NCBI GenBank assembly: GCA_946624065.1
Contig: CAMORT010000044.1
Location: 1-20,080 of the forward strand
DNA: 20,080 bases
From: F23-D06 sp002392325
Lineage (GTDB): Bacteria; Bacteroidota; Bacteroidia; Bacteroidales; WCHB1-69
Direction: 5' to 3'
The notes beneath the pieces are model-generated. The model saw nothing but the letters and a program-made list of their open reading frames with translations, searched no databases and had not been told where the DNA came from. The position numbers were made by a program, and so were the translations under genes. This document shows positions 1 through 7,852 of this stretch, in pieces; position 1 is the first letter of the stretch; the number at the start of each line of letters is the position of its first letter.

Positions 1-14
1 TTGTAATTTGCCAT
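1..14 (-). CDS. Start of next hydrogenase-operon gene (partial)
   Basis: Only the first codons are in the window, reading M-A-N-Y on the minus strand before the edge. An exact AAGGAGG ribosome-binding site lies 6 bases upstream of the ATG, and the stop of the preceding ferredoxin gene is 14 bases away, so the two are translated from one message. In Bacteroidota hydrogenase operons a NuoF-like (HydB) subunit that binds FMN and NAD often follows this small ferredoxin. That identity is inferred from context and not from the four visible residues. Confidence 0.5.
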
Positions 15-20
15 TGGGGA

Positions 21-27
21 CCTCCTT
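21..27 (-). promoter_or_regulatory. Strong Shine-Dalgarno site for the gene at the left edge
   Basis: The minus strand reads AAGGAGG here, 6 bases before the ATG at 14. Most genes in this window have no recognisable Shine-Dalgarno sequence, as is usual in Bacteroidota, so an exact match stands out. It fixes the start of the downstream gene and suggests high expression. Confidence 0.75.
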
Positions 28-28
28 G

Positions 29-427
29 TTATTTGTTATCGATTTTTTCGTAGTTGACAGGAATGACGCCTTCGAGGATTTCACCTTCCATGATGTATTT
101 CGTCACCAGTTCTTGACCCTTCTTGGTGTCAACGTGGCCGAATACGATGGGCTCCTCACCCGGTTTCTTCACTTCCACCGTGGGCTCCGCATAGCAATAG
201 CCCATACAGCCGGTTTGGGAAACCACCGCCTTGACATTCTGTTTCTTGCACTCGTCAATGATGGCCTCCATCGTCTGCTTAGCACCGGATGCGATACCGC
301 AGGTGGCCATAGCAACCTTGATTTGAACCAAGTTTTCTACGTTGTCGCCTTCTTCGCGCAACTCGATTTTGGATTGAAGCTCCTCTCTTTTCTTCTTGAG
401 ATCAGCCAATGATTTAATTTTTTCCAT
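29..427 (-). CDS. Thioredoxin-like 2Fe-2S ferredoxin of a hydrogenase-type operon
   Basis: This 132-residue cytoplasmic protein probably carries electrons within an NAD(P)-linked [FeFe]-hydrogenase complex. The first 30 residues are charged and helical. A thioredoxin-fold 2Fe-2S domain follows at about residues 35-115. The motif TCGIASGA (Cys43) and the pair GCMGYC (Cys74, Cys78) match the small 2Fe-2S ferredoxins found beside NuoF-like and HydA-like genes. The NuoE type has a C-x4-C pair at the first site; here only Cys43 is visible, with Cys60 as a further cysteine elsewhere. The start is the ATG at 427. No TAnnTTTG promoter was found in the 67 bases between it and the upstream terminator. 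Family assignment is secure; the exact partner complex is inferred because the operon runs off the window. Confidence 0.85.
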   Translation of the reverse strand: MEKIKSLADLKKKREELQSKIELREEGDNVENLVQIKVAMATCGIASGAKQTMEAIIDECKKQNVKAVVSQTGCMGYCYAEPTVEVKKPGEEPIVFGHVDTKKGQELVTKYIMEGEILEGVIPVNYEKIDNK

Positions 428-493
428 AAAGTGTTATTTTTGATAAGTTGTTGATTTATATTACTTTGTAGGATATTTTCCGTTTGTTGGGCA

Positions 494-523
494 TAAAAAA
501 ACCACCGCTTCTGAAAGCGGTGG
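494..523 (-). terminator. Rho-independent terminator after the exonuclease gene
   Basis: A perfect 9-bp stem, CCACCGCTT paired with AAGCGGTGG (502-510 with 515-523), has a 4-base loop. On the minus strand it is followed by a run of six or seven T (495-501). It lies about 43 bases beyond the stop of the DnaQ-like gene and closes the long operon that starts at ftsX, separating it from the hydrogenase-type operon. Confidence 0.92.
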
Positions 524-565
524 CAAATGTAATAATAATTCTAATACAAAACATCACTCTATCCC

Positions 566-1402
566 CTAAAAAAGTGATGGTGGAGTGAACTTCTTTTCCA
601 ACTGCACTTCTTTGAAAATTTGCGTGATGATTTCTTTGGTGTAAAGCGGAAAATCGGCCTTCATCATCCAATCATAATACGCTGGTTCTTTGGCAAATAC
701 TGTAGATACGGGCACGCCTTTGTGCTTGCCGAAATTGAAAACGGCATTCTGGTTCTTGTCCAGCACGATATGACCGGCCATATCGACGGTGTTGTGCTCC
801 TTGGTGAAGGCACTCAGCGTCTTTATGTCCCCATTTATGGGGATGCTGACGGCCTTGGTGCGTGGGTCAGTGTATTCCACATCCTTGTACTTCTCCAATT
901 GTGCTTTGAAAACTTCGTAAGTGGCCAGCGTGTCCGCACTCGCCTGATGCGCATCCTCCAGATTAGCATGGCAGTAGAACTTGTAAGCGGCCGACAAGTT
1001 CCGGGGTTCCATTTTATGGAAAATATTCTGAACATCAATAAGATAGCGGTTGCGCAAGTCTAAACGGCGACCGCATCTCAAAAACTCCTCCACCAGCAGT
1101 GGCACATCGAATTTGTTGGAGTTGAACCCGGCCAAGTCCGCATCCCCGATGAATTGCAGAAAGTCGTCGGCATAATCAGCAAAAGTGGGCTTGTCCTTCA
1201 CATCATGGTCCGTGATGCCATGAATGGCCGAGCACTCCTCTGGAATGTGCACGCCAGGGTTGATAAGCTCGGTGCGGTGAATTTCCTCACCGTTCGGCAT
1301 GACTTTGATAAAAGAGATTTCAACGATTTTGTCCTTGCCTACATTGAGACCTGTGGTCTCCAGATCGAAAAATACAAGAGGACGGGTTAGGTTCAGATTC
1401 AT
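566..1402 (-). CDS. DnaQ-like 3'-5' exonuclease with C-terminal DUF3820-like domain
   Basis: This predicted cytoplasmic DEDDh exonuclease (278 residues) would degrade single-stranded DNA or RNA ends and is related to the proofreading subunit of DNA polymerase III. Exo I is FFDLETTGL (Asp13, Glu15). Exo II includes Asp99 in the stretch FNSNKFDVPLL. Exo III has His152 and Asp157 in AHQASADTLAT. All five catalytic residues are present. The C-terminal part, about residues 220-262, has the GKHKGVP...YYDWMMKADFP pattern of the small DUF3820-type domain seen behind such exonucleases in Bacteroidota. The gene starts 3 bases after the T9SS cargo gene stops and is last in the operon before the terminator at 494-523. 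It is probably a repair or nucleotide-turnover enzyme; whether it works with a polymerase cannot be told. Confidence 0.9.
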   Translation of the reverse strand: MNLNLTRPLVFFDLETTGLNVGKDKIVEISFIKVMPNGEEIHRTELINPGVHIPEECSAIHGITDHDVKDKPTFADYADDFLQFIGDADLAGFNSNKFDVPLLVEEFLRCGRRLDLRNRYLIDVQNIFHKMEPRNLSAAYKFYCHANLEDAHQASADTLATYEVFKAQLEKYKDVEYTDPRTKAVSIPINGDIKTLSAFTKEHNTVDMAGHIVLDKNQNAVFNFGKHKGVPVSTVFAKEPAYYDWMMKADFPLYTKEIITQIFKEVQLEKKFTPPSLF

Positions 1403-1405
1403 GTT

Positions 1406-3541
1406 TTAGTGTTTTATTATTTTTTCTGTCGTGATGATACGGTTGTCGTATGACATCCGGATGAAATAAACACCCGGTTTCTGGCGGCTGAGATCGATGG
1501 TGTTTCCTTCGGCACGCCCTTGCTCGAGAACCCGGCCGTAGATGTCAATAATCTGATAATCAGGATTTTGCAAATCCTCATCGGTGGAAATATAGAGCAT
1601 TCCGGTGGTGGGGTTGGGATACAAACGCACCTCGGTGGTTTTGTGGTCTGCTATGCCCGTGTAGTCGAAATATTTGCCAACCACAGGCCGAATCATGGGC
1701 GCCCCCTTGTAGAACGATTCTTTCCACTCATTGGCCACACTGTAGAAGAAATGCCCCCGAGCATCATTGTTTTGGTCGAAACCCAAGTTGAGTTGGATGT
1801 TGTGGGTTTGAAGGAATCCCACATAGAAGGTTCCCTCCACAGGGATGGGCTCTTCTGGATAATAACTCACAAAGTTAAGATAATCAGCCGCATGTGCGGG
1901 TAATTGTGCTGGAAGGGAGTATATGACATTGCCGGGACGGCCGTTGTCATCATCCCATACCATCAAGGTGAAATTCCCGAAATTCTCATCGTTGATCACA
2001 CTGTTAAACCACATGCGCACACAGCGTAAACTGTCGGGTTCCGCTAATGTGAACTGTACGGCCAAATAAGATTCCGGATTGCTTAGGGTGGAGAGCAAAC
2101 TGTAGCCCGCTTCGGCGGTCCCGTCATCGTAGGCGTAATAGTTGTAGAACTTCTGCTCGAACACACAGGTGTCGTTGTGCCGGTTTTCATCGCTCGTGCC
2201 TTCCATTTTGAACACATGCGTGATCCGGAACAGCGCGCTGTCGGCACCATCGTACAGGTAGTCAAATCCTATAGCGGGTTCGGCGTGAGGCACATAGGTG
2301 TGAAGCCCGCTGTCGTAGTAGGGCGTGGCATTCATATAGTTGATGGTGGACTGATAAACCGTGCCGCCCGGTTGCTTGACAACCGAATACTGGTATCCCA
2401 CATTTCGGGTTTCGCTGGAGATATTGCTCAGTTGGTTGTGGAATTTTTCAGCCATGTCGGAAGTGCGGTACTGATGCCACGGCATGGATTGATATAAGGA
2501 CAAAGCGCTGGTGGTCGGACTTACAAACGCCACATCGCTGGGGTAGAAGTCCTCCGCGTTTCGGTTGATGTCAATGCGGATATAGTCGATGTTCCATTGG
2601 TCGCAATTGCTGGCCCAGCCCACGATGTTGTTGCCGCTCCAGGAGTCCAGATCCAGACTGGCATAGTTGCGGAAACGAAATTGGAAATTGTTGCGCAAGT
2701 ACTGTTCATCGGTGATGGGGATGAGCACCTGCTTGAAATAGTCCAGCGGATTTTGCGCGAGCCAGCTGTCCAGGGAACAACCATAACTCGACCAAACCTC
2801 GTTCCAGACATATTCGGGACCGAAAATGGAATCGGCAGGTATCAGGATGGTCTCGCCAGCAAAAGCGTTGCTCTCAAAGATGTAATAAGTGCCTGGTATA
2901 AAGGGGTTTTCAATTGTGTCGCCGGCAATATGGTATTCGCCTTCACCAAGTATGTATTCGCCGTAAACAAAACCTTGGAAGACCATGTTTCCTGTGGCAT
3001 AGCCGAATTCCAGCACTAGCGCGTCGTCGTGCTCCGGCGCGTCGCCTATGCGCTCCCATCCTACAGGTGGGGTGCCTGAACATCCACCGCCCGGCTGATA
3101 ATAGAAACTGAAATAGAGGGAGTCGCTGACGCGCATCGGACGATGCTGTGTGAAGTTGCTGTCCAAACGAATGCAGACGGATGTCAAGGTGTCAGCGGGG
3201 AATGTGGTTCGGTCGGCATGGGCATAGATTTTGCCGTTTTCATCCAATGCGTCAAAGGTGGCCACTCCAATGGAGGGCGGCACTATTGCGAAAGTGTTGT
3301 TCACGAAGCATTTACGGTCAGTCCAAAGTTCACTGCTGGGGTAACCGGTGTAGTTGGAAAAGTCTTCCGTGAAAGGCAGTCGCACCGAGATGTCGCGAGT
3401 GCCTTTAGGTGTGTTGGAATTATATGCCTTTACTAAAATGCTGTTTTGAGTGATGCCGGTAAGAAACTCCTGCGCCCTAATAGTGGTTGGGTACAGAAGA
3501 CATATAATAAAGAAAAATAGTAAACTTCGAAAGTGTCTCAT
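1406..3541 (-). CDS. Secreted protein with T9SS type A C-terminal sorting domain
   Basis: The 711-residue protein has a signal peptide (MRHFRSLLFFFIICLLYPTT, cleavage probably after the Ala-Gln near residue 24). Its C-terminal domain at about 641-711 begins YPNPTTGMLYIS and contains IIDIYGRVLEQG and GVYFIRM, the features of type IX secretion type A cargo. It is expected to cross the outer membrane and be attached to the surface or released. The central 600 residues are rich in aromatic residues, Asp and Asn, as in beta-sandwich adhesin or lectin domains, but no catalytic motif was recognised, so the function is unknown. No T9SS machinery gene is in the window. The gene is 18 bases downstream of the PASTA gene and 3 bases upstream of the exonuclease gene, so it is probably co-transcribed with both. 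Confidence 0.9.
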   Translation of the reverse strand: MRHFRSLLFFFIICLLYPTTIRAQEFLTGITQNSILVKAYNSNTPKGTRDISVRLPFTEDFSNYTGYPSSELWTDRKCFVNNTFAIVPPSIGVATFDALDENGKIYAHADRTTFPADTLTSVCIRLDSNFTQHRPMRVSDSLYFSFYYQPGGGCSGTPPVGWERIGDAPEHDDALVLEFGYATGNMVFQGFVYGEYILGEGEYHIAGDTIENPFIPGTYYIFESNAFAGETILIPADSIFGPEYVWNEVWSSYGCSLDSWLAQNPLDYFKQVLIPITDEQYLRNNFQFRFRNYASLDLDSWSGNNIVGWASNCDQWNIDYIRIDINRNAEDFYPSDVAFVSPTTSALSLYQSMPWHQYRTSDMAEKFHNQLSNISSETRNVGYQYSVVKQPGGTVYQSTINYMNATPYYDSGLHTYVPHAEPAIGFDYLYDGADSALFRITHVFKMEGTSDENRHNDTCVFEQKFYNYYAYDDGTAEAGYSLLSTLSNPESYLAVQFTLAEPDSLRCVRMWFNSVINDENFGNFTLMVWDDDNGRPGNVIYSLPAQLPAHAADYLNFVSYYPEEPIPVEGTFYVGFLQTHNIQLNLGFDQNNDARGHFFYSVANEWKESFYKGAPMIRPVVGKYFDYTGIADHKTTEVRLYPNPTTGMLYISTDEDLQNPDYQIIDIYGRVLEQGRAEGNTIDLSRQKPGVYFIRMSYDNRIITTEKIIKH

Positions 3542-3559
3542 GTTTTGTGCAATAATCGT

Positions 3560-4126
3560 TTATTCAACCGTTTCCAGACTGTCGGGGAGTTCTCCGATGG
3601 TCTTTCCAACAACAAGCGTGATGCGCTCACCCATGCGGATGTCGGTCCCGGGGGCAATATGATGACCGCGGTACAGCACATCCAGCACAACGTTCTCGTA
3701 AGGGCTGGTCTTTTCAATGATGCGGTCCAGAACGAGTCCTTGTGCCTCCAGCATGATTTGTGCCTGGCGCATGGAAAGGTCCTGCAGAGCGGGCATCTTG
3801 ATGAATGGCGGCGTCTTGGCAGAGACGGTCAGATAGACCTTCCGTCCCTTTTTGACATTCTCCTTAGGGGCCGGGTTTTGGGTGAGGATGGTGCCGGGTT
3901 CGGTGCCTTCCTTGTACACCTCTTCGGAAACCACAAAGACAAAACCTTCCTGACGGCCGCTTTGGGTGAGCTCGGATGCGTTACGGCCGATATAACTGGG
4001 CATCTCCACCTCCTTGCCATGCCGTGTGAACAACCTTAAAGCCAAGAAGATGACAAATAGCAGCACCACCGATACCACTACCGCCAATAATAAATGATAC
4101 CATAACTTGTTCCGATTCATGCTCAT
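3560..4126 (-). CDS. Membrane-anchored PASTA-domain protein without a kinase domain
   Basis: This 188-residue protein has a short cytoplasmic start, one membrane helix at about residues 10-33, and a periplasmic part with two PASTA-like units at about 38-103 and 108-174. The first ends in the typical PGTILTQNPAPKENVKKGRKVYLTVS and the second in GTDIRMGERITLVVG. PASTA domains bind muropeptides or the beta-lactam-like ends of peptidoglycan in Ser/Thr kinases and PBP2x. Here there is neither a kinase nor a transpeptidase domain, which is common for PASTA proteins in Bacteroidota. A role in sensing or binding cell-wall material is an inference, supported by the uppP, truB and ftsX genes upstream. 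An alternative start is the ATG at 4120; it would remove two residues. Confidence 0.88.
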   Translation of the reverse strand: MSMNRNKLWYHLLLAVVVSVVLLFVIFLALRLFTRHGKEVEMPSYIGRNASELTQSGRQEGFVFVVSEEVYKEGTEPGTILTQNPAPKENVKKGRKVYLTVSAKTPPFIKMPALQDLSMRQAQIMLEAQGLVLDRIIEKTSPYENVVLDVLYRGHHIAPGTDIRMGERITLVVGKTIGELPDSLETVE

Positions 4127-4162
4127 TTGGATTATATCTATTTTTGGTTAACTAAAAAAAAT

Positions 4163-5104
4163 TTATTTTATTGTGTATATCCTGTATATTCTGAAGAAAT
4201 CCACATCCATGGAAGATGGGAAAGGGGTGCGTTCGTCAGGCGGGGCCATAAAGGTGCTGTTGTCGGCAGGAATGGACAGGTTCAGTTTGACACATTGCTC
4301 GCCAGTTGGGAACAGAGGATTCTCAATGGCGGTCGCGGGGTCGTATTGGCTGGCATTCTCAACCACTTTCCCGTCAGGGGTGATGTATCGGAAATCGGCC
4401 CGCCGCGCTATGCCATCCACCCGGAACACCAGTTTCCATTTGTCCCATTCCACCGAAAAGGTATGGAAGTCATCGGCGAAGGATTCGCGGCTTCTCCAGG
4501 ATGAGGCAAACTGCCGGTGCGGGGCATTGTCGGGCCAGTCGTGAACCGTGATGTAGTGCTTTTTCGGTTTGGAGGAGTTGAATTCGAAAACATCAATCTC
4601 TCCACCGCCACCGAACATCCAGAATCCTGGCCAGAATCCAGGGCCGGAAGGTATTTTGCATCGGGCTTCAAAGAAGCCGTAACAATATTTTTCCTTGGTT
4701 TCGATGATGGCGGAGGAATAATCGAAAAGATGGTCGCGCCAACCACCCTTCCCCTCGTTCACATCCGCGAACCAGCCCTTGTGAACACCTGGATCACGCC
4801 TTGCCGTGAGTCTTACTATACCATTTTGGAGTATGACATTTTCATCTTTGTAATAAAGGGGTTTGTTGGCATGATTCCGTTTCCATCCTCCTGTGCAGGT
4901 GTGCCAAAGACTGGTGTCGATTTGCTTGCCGTCGAAGTTGTCTTCAAAGACCAAAGTCCAGCCGGACATGTTGGGTTTGTCATAGACTTTCAAGTCGGCG
5001 CGTCTGGTTTTCACCCAACTTTTTAAGCTGTAGGAGGGTTGGGCGGGTGCGTTGGCGCAAAGGCAGAGCAACAATATGAGGAAAGGGATGGCGGTTCTTT
5101 TCAT
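4163..5104 (-). CDS. Secreted glycoside hydrolase family 16 (beta-glucanase type)
   Basis: A 313-residue enzyme with a signal peptide (MKRTAIPFLILLLCLCANAPAQ) followed by one GH16 domain. The active-site motif EIDVFE is intact: Glu169 is the nucleophile, Asp171 assists, and Glu174 is the acid/base. The preceding FWPGFWMFGGGGE matches the aromatic strand before the GH16 motif. Members cleave beta-1,3 or beta-1,3/1,4 glucans, agar or similar galactans with retention; the substrate cannot be chosen from the sequence. It is probably periplasmic or exported, with no T9SS sorting domain and no convincing lipobox. Its ATG overlaps the truB stop as ATGA, so it is translationally coupled to truB. No susC/susD or other polysaccharide-use genes are nearby, which is unusual for a Bacteroidota GH16. 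Confidence 0.92.
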   Translation of the reverse strand: MKRTAIPFLILLLCLCANAPAQPSYSLKSWVKTRRADLKVYDKPNMSGWTLVFEDNFDGKQIDTSLWHTCTGGWKRNHANKPLYYKDENVILQNGIVRLTARRDPGVHKGWFADVNEGKGGWRDHLFDYSSAIIETKEKYCYGFFEARCKIPSGPGFWPGFWMFGGGGEIDVFEFNSSKPKKHYITVHDWPDNAPHRQFASSWRSRESFADDFHTFSVEWDKWKLVFRVDGIARRADFRYITPDGKVVENASQYDPATAIENPLFPTGEQCVKLNLSIPADNSTFMAPPDERTPFPSSMDVDFFRIYRIYTIK

Positions 5105-5808
5105 GACACTATGGGTTTGATGGCTTCCTCAACACGGAATTCACCGATGCGCGTGCGCCGGAGGGCGGTGAGATGCGCGCCACTTTGCAGGGCTTCTCCG
5201 AAATCGCGCGCTATGGAACGGATGTAGGTCCCTTTCGAACAACGGATCCGGAAGTCTATCTCCGGCAACTCAAAGCGGGTGATTTCAAAATCGTAGATGG
5301 TGATGCGCTTGGCGGCCAACGCCGCCTCCTCACCCTCTCGGGCTAACTCATAAGCCCTTTTGCCACTGAATTTTACAGCGGAAAACATAGGGGGCACCTG
5401 GTCAATCTCTCCGATAAAAGAGCGCGCCGCCTCTTCTGCGGCTTTGCGCGTGATATGGGCGTAGGGGTATTCCTGATCGATAGGATGCTCCAGGTCGAAA
5501 CTGGGCGTGGTACTGCCCATCATGAAGGTCCCGGTGTACTCCTTCTCCTGTGCCTGTATGCTGTCTATCTGCTTGGTCATCTTGCCGATGCAGATGATGA
5601 GCAGACCGGTGGCCAAGGGGTCCAAAGTGCCCGCATGGCCTACTTTTATCCGCTTGCCAGCCTGCTTTTGCACAACGCGTCGTACCTTGCCCACAATGTC
5701 AAAAGATGTGCACCGGTAAGGCTTGTCAAAAAGCAGCAAATCGCTTTCGGGATTCGCTTCGAACTCAGGGAGTTGGAAGGTGGCGGAATGGATGAACTTC
5801 TTTAACAT
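5101..5808 (-). CDS. truB: tRNA pseudouridine(55) synthase
   Basis: TruB converts U55 in the T-loop of tRNAs to pseudouridine. The 235-residue protein contains the family motif KVGHAGTLDPLATGLL with catalytic Asp63, the preceding LLFDKPYRCTSFDIVGKVR, the strand YTGTFMMGSTTPSFD, and RCSKGTYIRSIARDFG near the C-terminus. I chose the ATG at 5808 (MLKKFIHSATFQ) because this is where similarity to the family begins; the open frame extends to 5913, but those residues come from the reverse reading of the uppP coding region. The start lies 7 bases inside the end of uppP, and the stop overlaps the GH16 start, so three genes are coupled. The uppP - truB order is conserved in Bacteroidota. Confidence 0.95.
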   Translation of the reverse strand: MLKKFIHSATFQLPEFEANPESDLLLFDKPYRCTSFDIVGKVRRVVQKQAGKRIKVGHAGTLDPLATGLLIICIGKMTKQIDSIQAQEKEYTGTFMMGSTTPSFDLEHPIDQEYPYAHITRKAAEEAARSFIGEIDQVPPMFSAVKFSGKRAYELAREGEEAALAAKRITIYDFEITRFELPEIDFRIRCSKGTYIRSIARDFGEALQSGAHLTALRRTRIGEFRVEEAIKPIVS

Positions 5809-6626
5809 AAACCGAGGCAGATGGCAAGGATGCCGATGATGACACAATAGATGGCGAACCATATAAGTTTGCCTTTCTTCACGATGTTGATCATCCATTT
5901 GCATGCCAGACATCCGGTGATGAAAGCGGCAACGAAGCCGATGATGATTGCTCCCGCGGAGATGCCGTCCATAGCGGCGCTGAAACCTTGTTGGGAAATG
6001 TCAATGACATCCAACAACGCCTCGCCCAATACAGGAGGAATTACCATAAGGAAGGAAAATTGGGCCAGATTCTCTTTTTTGTTGCCCAACAGCAGTCCCG
6101 TGGCAATGGTGGTGCCAGAACGCGAAAGTCCGGGCATTACGGCAATGGCTTGCGCAATACCAATGATGAAGGCATGCAAACCGGAAATATGCTCCCGCTG
6201 GCGGGGTTTCGCAAAATAGGCAAATGCCAGCAGCAATGCCGTGACAATCAGCATGATGCCAACAATTAACAATCCGGAACCGAAAATTTCTTCCACCTTG
6301 TCTTTGAAGAAGAAACCCACAATGGCAACGGGGATCATAGAGATGAGAATGTTGATGGCGTACTTGGTGCCATTGTTCAGACCGTCATAACTTCTCCATG
6401 ACTGCTTGGCGAACAGATCCTTGAAAATCCAAACAATCTCTTTCCAAAGGATGGTAAGCGTGCTCAGCACAGTGGCCACATGCAGGACCACGATCATGGT
6501 CAGATTGGATTCCCCGGAAAGTCCGAACAGATTTGAGAGCAAGGTGAGGTGCCCGCTGCTGCTGACTGGCAGGAATTCGGTGAGCCCCTGCACAATGCCC
6601 AATATCAACGCTTCAAGCCAGCCCAT
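5802..6626 (-). CDS. uppP: Undecaprenyl-diphosphatase
   Basis: This 274-residue polytopic inner-membrane enzyme dephosphorylates undecaprenyl diphosphate to regenerate the lipid carrier used for peptidoglycan and surface polysaccharide synthesis. It is also known as BacA because extra copies give bacitracin resistance. The first signature, GLTEFLPVSSSGHLTL (residues 14-29), carries the conserved Glu, Ser and His. The second, MPGLSRSGTTIATGLLLG (164-181), carries the catalytic Arg-Ser. Several hydrophobic helices follow in the usual order, and the length is typical. The gene starts 3 bases after the DUF3098 gene and overlaps truB by 7 bases. An intact, ordinary copy. Confidence 0.96.
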   Translation of the reverse strand: MGWLEALILGIVQGLTEFLPVSSSGHLTLLSNLFGLSGESNLTMIVVLHVATVLSTLTILWKEIVWIFKDLFAKQSWRSYDGLNNGTKYAINILISMIPVAIVGFFFKDKVEEIFGSGLLIVGIMLIVTALLLAFAYFAKPRQREHISGLHAFIIGIAQAIAVMPGLSRSGTTIATGLLLGNKKENLAQFSFLMVIPPVLGEALLDVIDISQQGFSAAMDGISAGAIIIGFVAAFITGCLACKWMINIVKKGKLIWFAIYCVIIGILAICLGLC

Positions 6627-6629
6627 AAC

Positions 6630-6911
6630 CTACTCGATATTGCTTTCCTCTTGTTTCTTTGCTTTGGGATGCCACATGATGGCGACCACCTCCAAGGCGA
6701 GGCCCAAGAACATCATAATTGGAGCCACGACTGTGCGGGTGCTGTTGAAAATCTCCCCGTTGAAGGTGTTGGGATCTTCCACCGCACCTCCGCGCAGGCA
6801 GAGAAATCCGATGATGAGCAGGACAAAGCCGGCGGCCATCAGGATGTAGTTCATTGGACGGAACAGCGGAGCGCGGTTGCCTTTGGAATCATTGTTTTTT
6901 GTGTTTGCCAT
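6630..6911 (-). CDS. DUF3098 family small membrane protein
   Basis: A 93-residue protein with two hydrophobic helices at about residues 21-40 (NYILMAAGFVLLIIGFLCLR) and 59-80, joined by a loop with DPNTFNGEIFNSTRTVVAP. A charged tail with KAKKQEE follows. This layout and its place between ftsX and uppP match the DUF3098 family, which is restricted to Bacteroidota and has no established function. Its persistent linkage to a division gene and to undecaprenyl recycling suggests an envelope role, but that is inference. It lies 37 bases after the ftsX stop; that spacer holds a short tandem repeat. Three bases separate it from uppP. Confidence 0.9.
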   Translation of the reverse strand: MANTKNNDSKGNRAPLFRPMNYILMAAGFVLLIIGFLCLRGGAVEDPNTFNGEIFNSTRTVVAPIMMFLGLALEVVAIMWHPKAKKQEESNIE

Positions 6912-6918
6912 ATTGTTT

Positions 6919-6954
6919 AGTTTGTAAGGTTATTAAAGTTTGTAAGGTTTATAA
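6919..6954 (-). repeat. Two tandem 18-bp repeats across the ftsX stop
   Basis: On the plus strand, AGTTTGTAAGGTTATTAA (6919-6936) is followed directly by AGTTTGTAAGGTTTATAA (6937-6954); they differ only by two adjacent bases. The second copy contains the ftsX stop codon (6949-6951). The first fills much of the spacer before the DUF3098 gene. It looks like a small local duplication and no function is evident. Confidence 0.8.
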
Positions 6955-7833
6955 ATATAACCGCTCATCTTTAATCCGGACATATCTTCGTACTGAGAAG
7001 GAGGAGATGAGGGCGGTGAACAGAATGCTGAACAGCAGCACGCCACCAAGGATGATGGCGATATAGTACATCTGGGAGAAGTCGATGAATTCGGGCATGG
7101 ATTTGTTGCCGAAATAGAGCAGAACGGCCAGCCCGATGATGGCGATGATGCCACCCCAGATGCCTTGTACGAACCCTTTGCTGACAAAGGGCTTGCGAAC
7201 GAATCGTGGCGTGGCGCCCACTAACAGCATACTCTTGATGTTGAATCGTTTGGCGTAAATGTTAAGTCGTATGCAGTTGGCAATCAGCAGCATGGAAATC
7301 AGCATGAAGACAGCGCACACACCCAGGATGATCCATTGGATTTTCCGGAAATTGTTGCTGACAGACTTGACAATGAAATCCGGATAATCGACATCCTGCA
7401 CAATTTCATTTTTCTTCAGTTCTTTCGAAATCTTCGCCAACGAATCGCTGTTAGCGTATGCGGGGGCCACACTGATGATGATGGAGGCATTGAGAGGATT
7501 GGGGATGATATCCGTATAGTTGTTGCCGATGATTTTTTTTGCATTCTCCGTGTTTTCTTCCCTGGACGACACACGAGAGGCCGCGATGTAGGGCTTTAAC
7601 TTGATGGATTGCTCCAATGCCACAATGTCGGCCTCCTTAATGTCGGAGTAGAAAAGCACCTCCATCTCAATCTTTTTCGACAAGTTTTTGAGATATTGTG
7701 TGGAGAAAAAAGCGAAAAAGGCCAATGTGCCGATGAAAAACATCGTGAGCGCGATGCTGAATACGGATCCGAATGTGGATAGGCGCAGACGGGCTTTCGT
7801 GATTTTGTCAAGGGTGTCAGGATAATTAGCCAT
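6949..7833 (-). CDS. ftsX: Cell division protein FtsX (permease-like)
   Basis: FtsX pairs with the ATPase FtsE in the inner membrane and activates cell-wall hydrolases at the septum. The 294-residue protein has a cytoplasmic start, a first membrane helix at about 22-45, an extracytoplasmic domain at about 46-162, and three further helices at about 165-190, 222-243 and 256-279, the four-helix FtsX topology. The stretch KRFNIKSMLLVGATPRFVRKPF (195-216) matches the family motif before helix 3. I start it at the ATG at 7833 (MANYPDTLDK), since the ten codons upstream overlap the promoter. ftsE is not adjacent; it is commonly elsewhere in Bacteroidota. It is the first gene of the operon running down to the exonuclease. 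Confidence 0.93.
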   Translation of the reverse strand: MANYPDTLDKITKARLRLSTFGSVFSIALTMFFIGTLAFFAFFSTQYLKNLSKKIEMEVLFYSDIKEADIVALEQSIKLKPYIAASRVSSREENTENAKKIIGNNYTDIIPNPLNASIIISVAPAYANSDSLAKISKELKKNEIVQDVDYPDFIVKSVSNNFRKIQWIILGVCAVFMLISMLLIANCIRLNIYAKRFNIKSMLLVGATPRFVRKPFVSKGFVQGIWGGIIAIIGLAVLLYFGNKSMPEFIDFSQMYYIAIILGGVLLFSILFTALISSFSVRRYVRIKDERLYL

Positions 7834-7852
7834 AGTCAATTTTTTAAACCTG

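Noticed and set aside
5809..5913. Upstream extension of the truB reading frame (35 more codons)
   Set aside because: These codons lie inside uppP in another frame, are rich in His and Arg with no TruB similarity, and the ATG at 5808 gives a normal TruB start.
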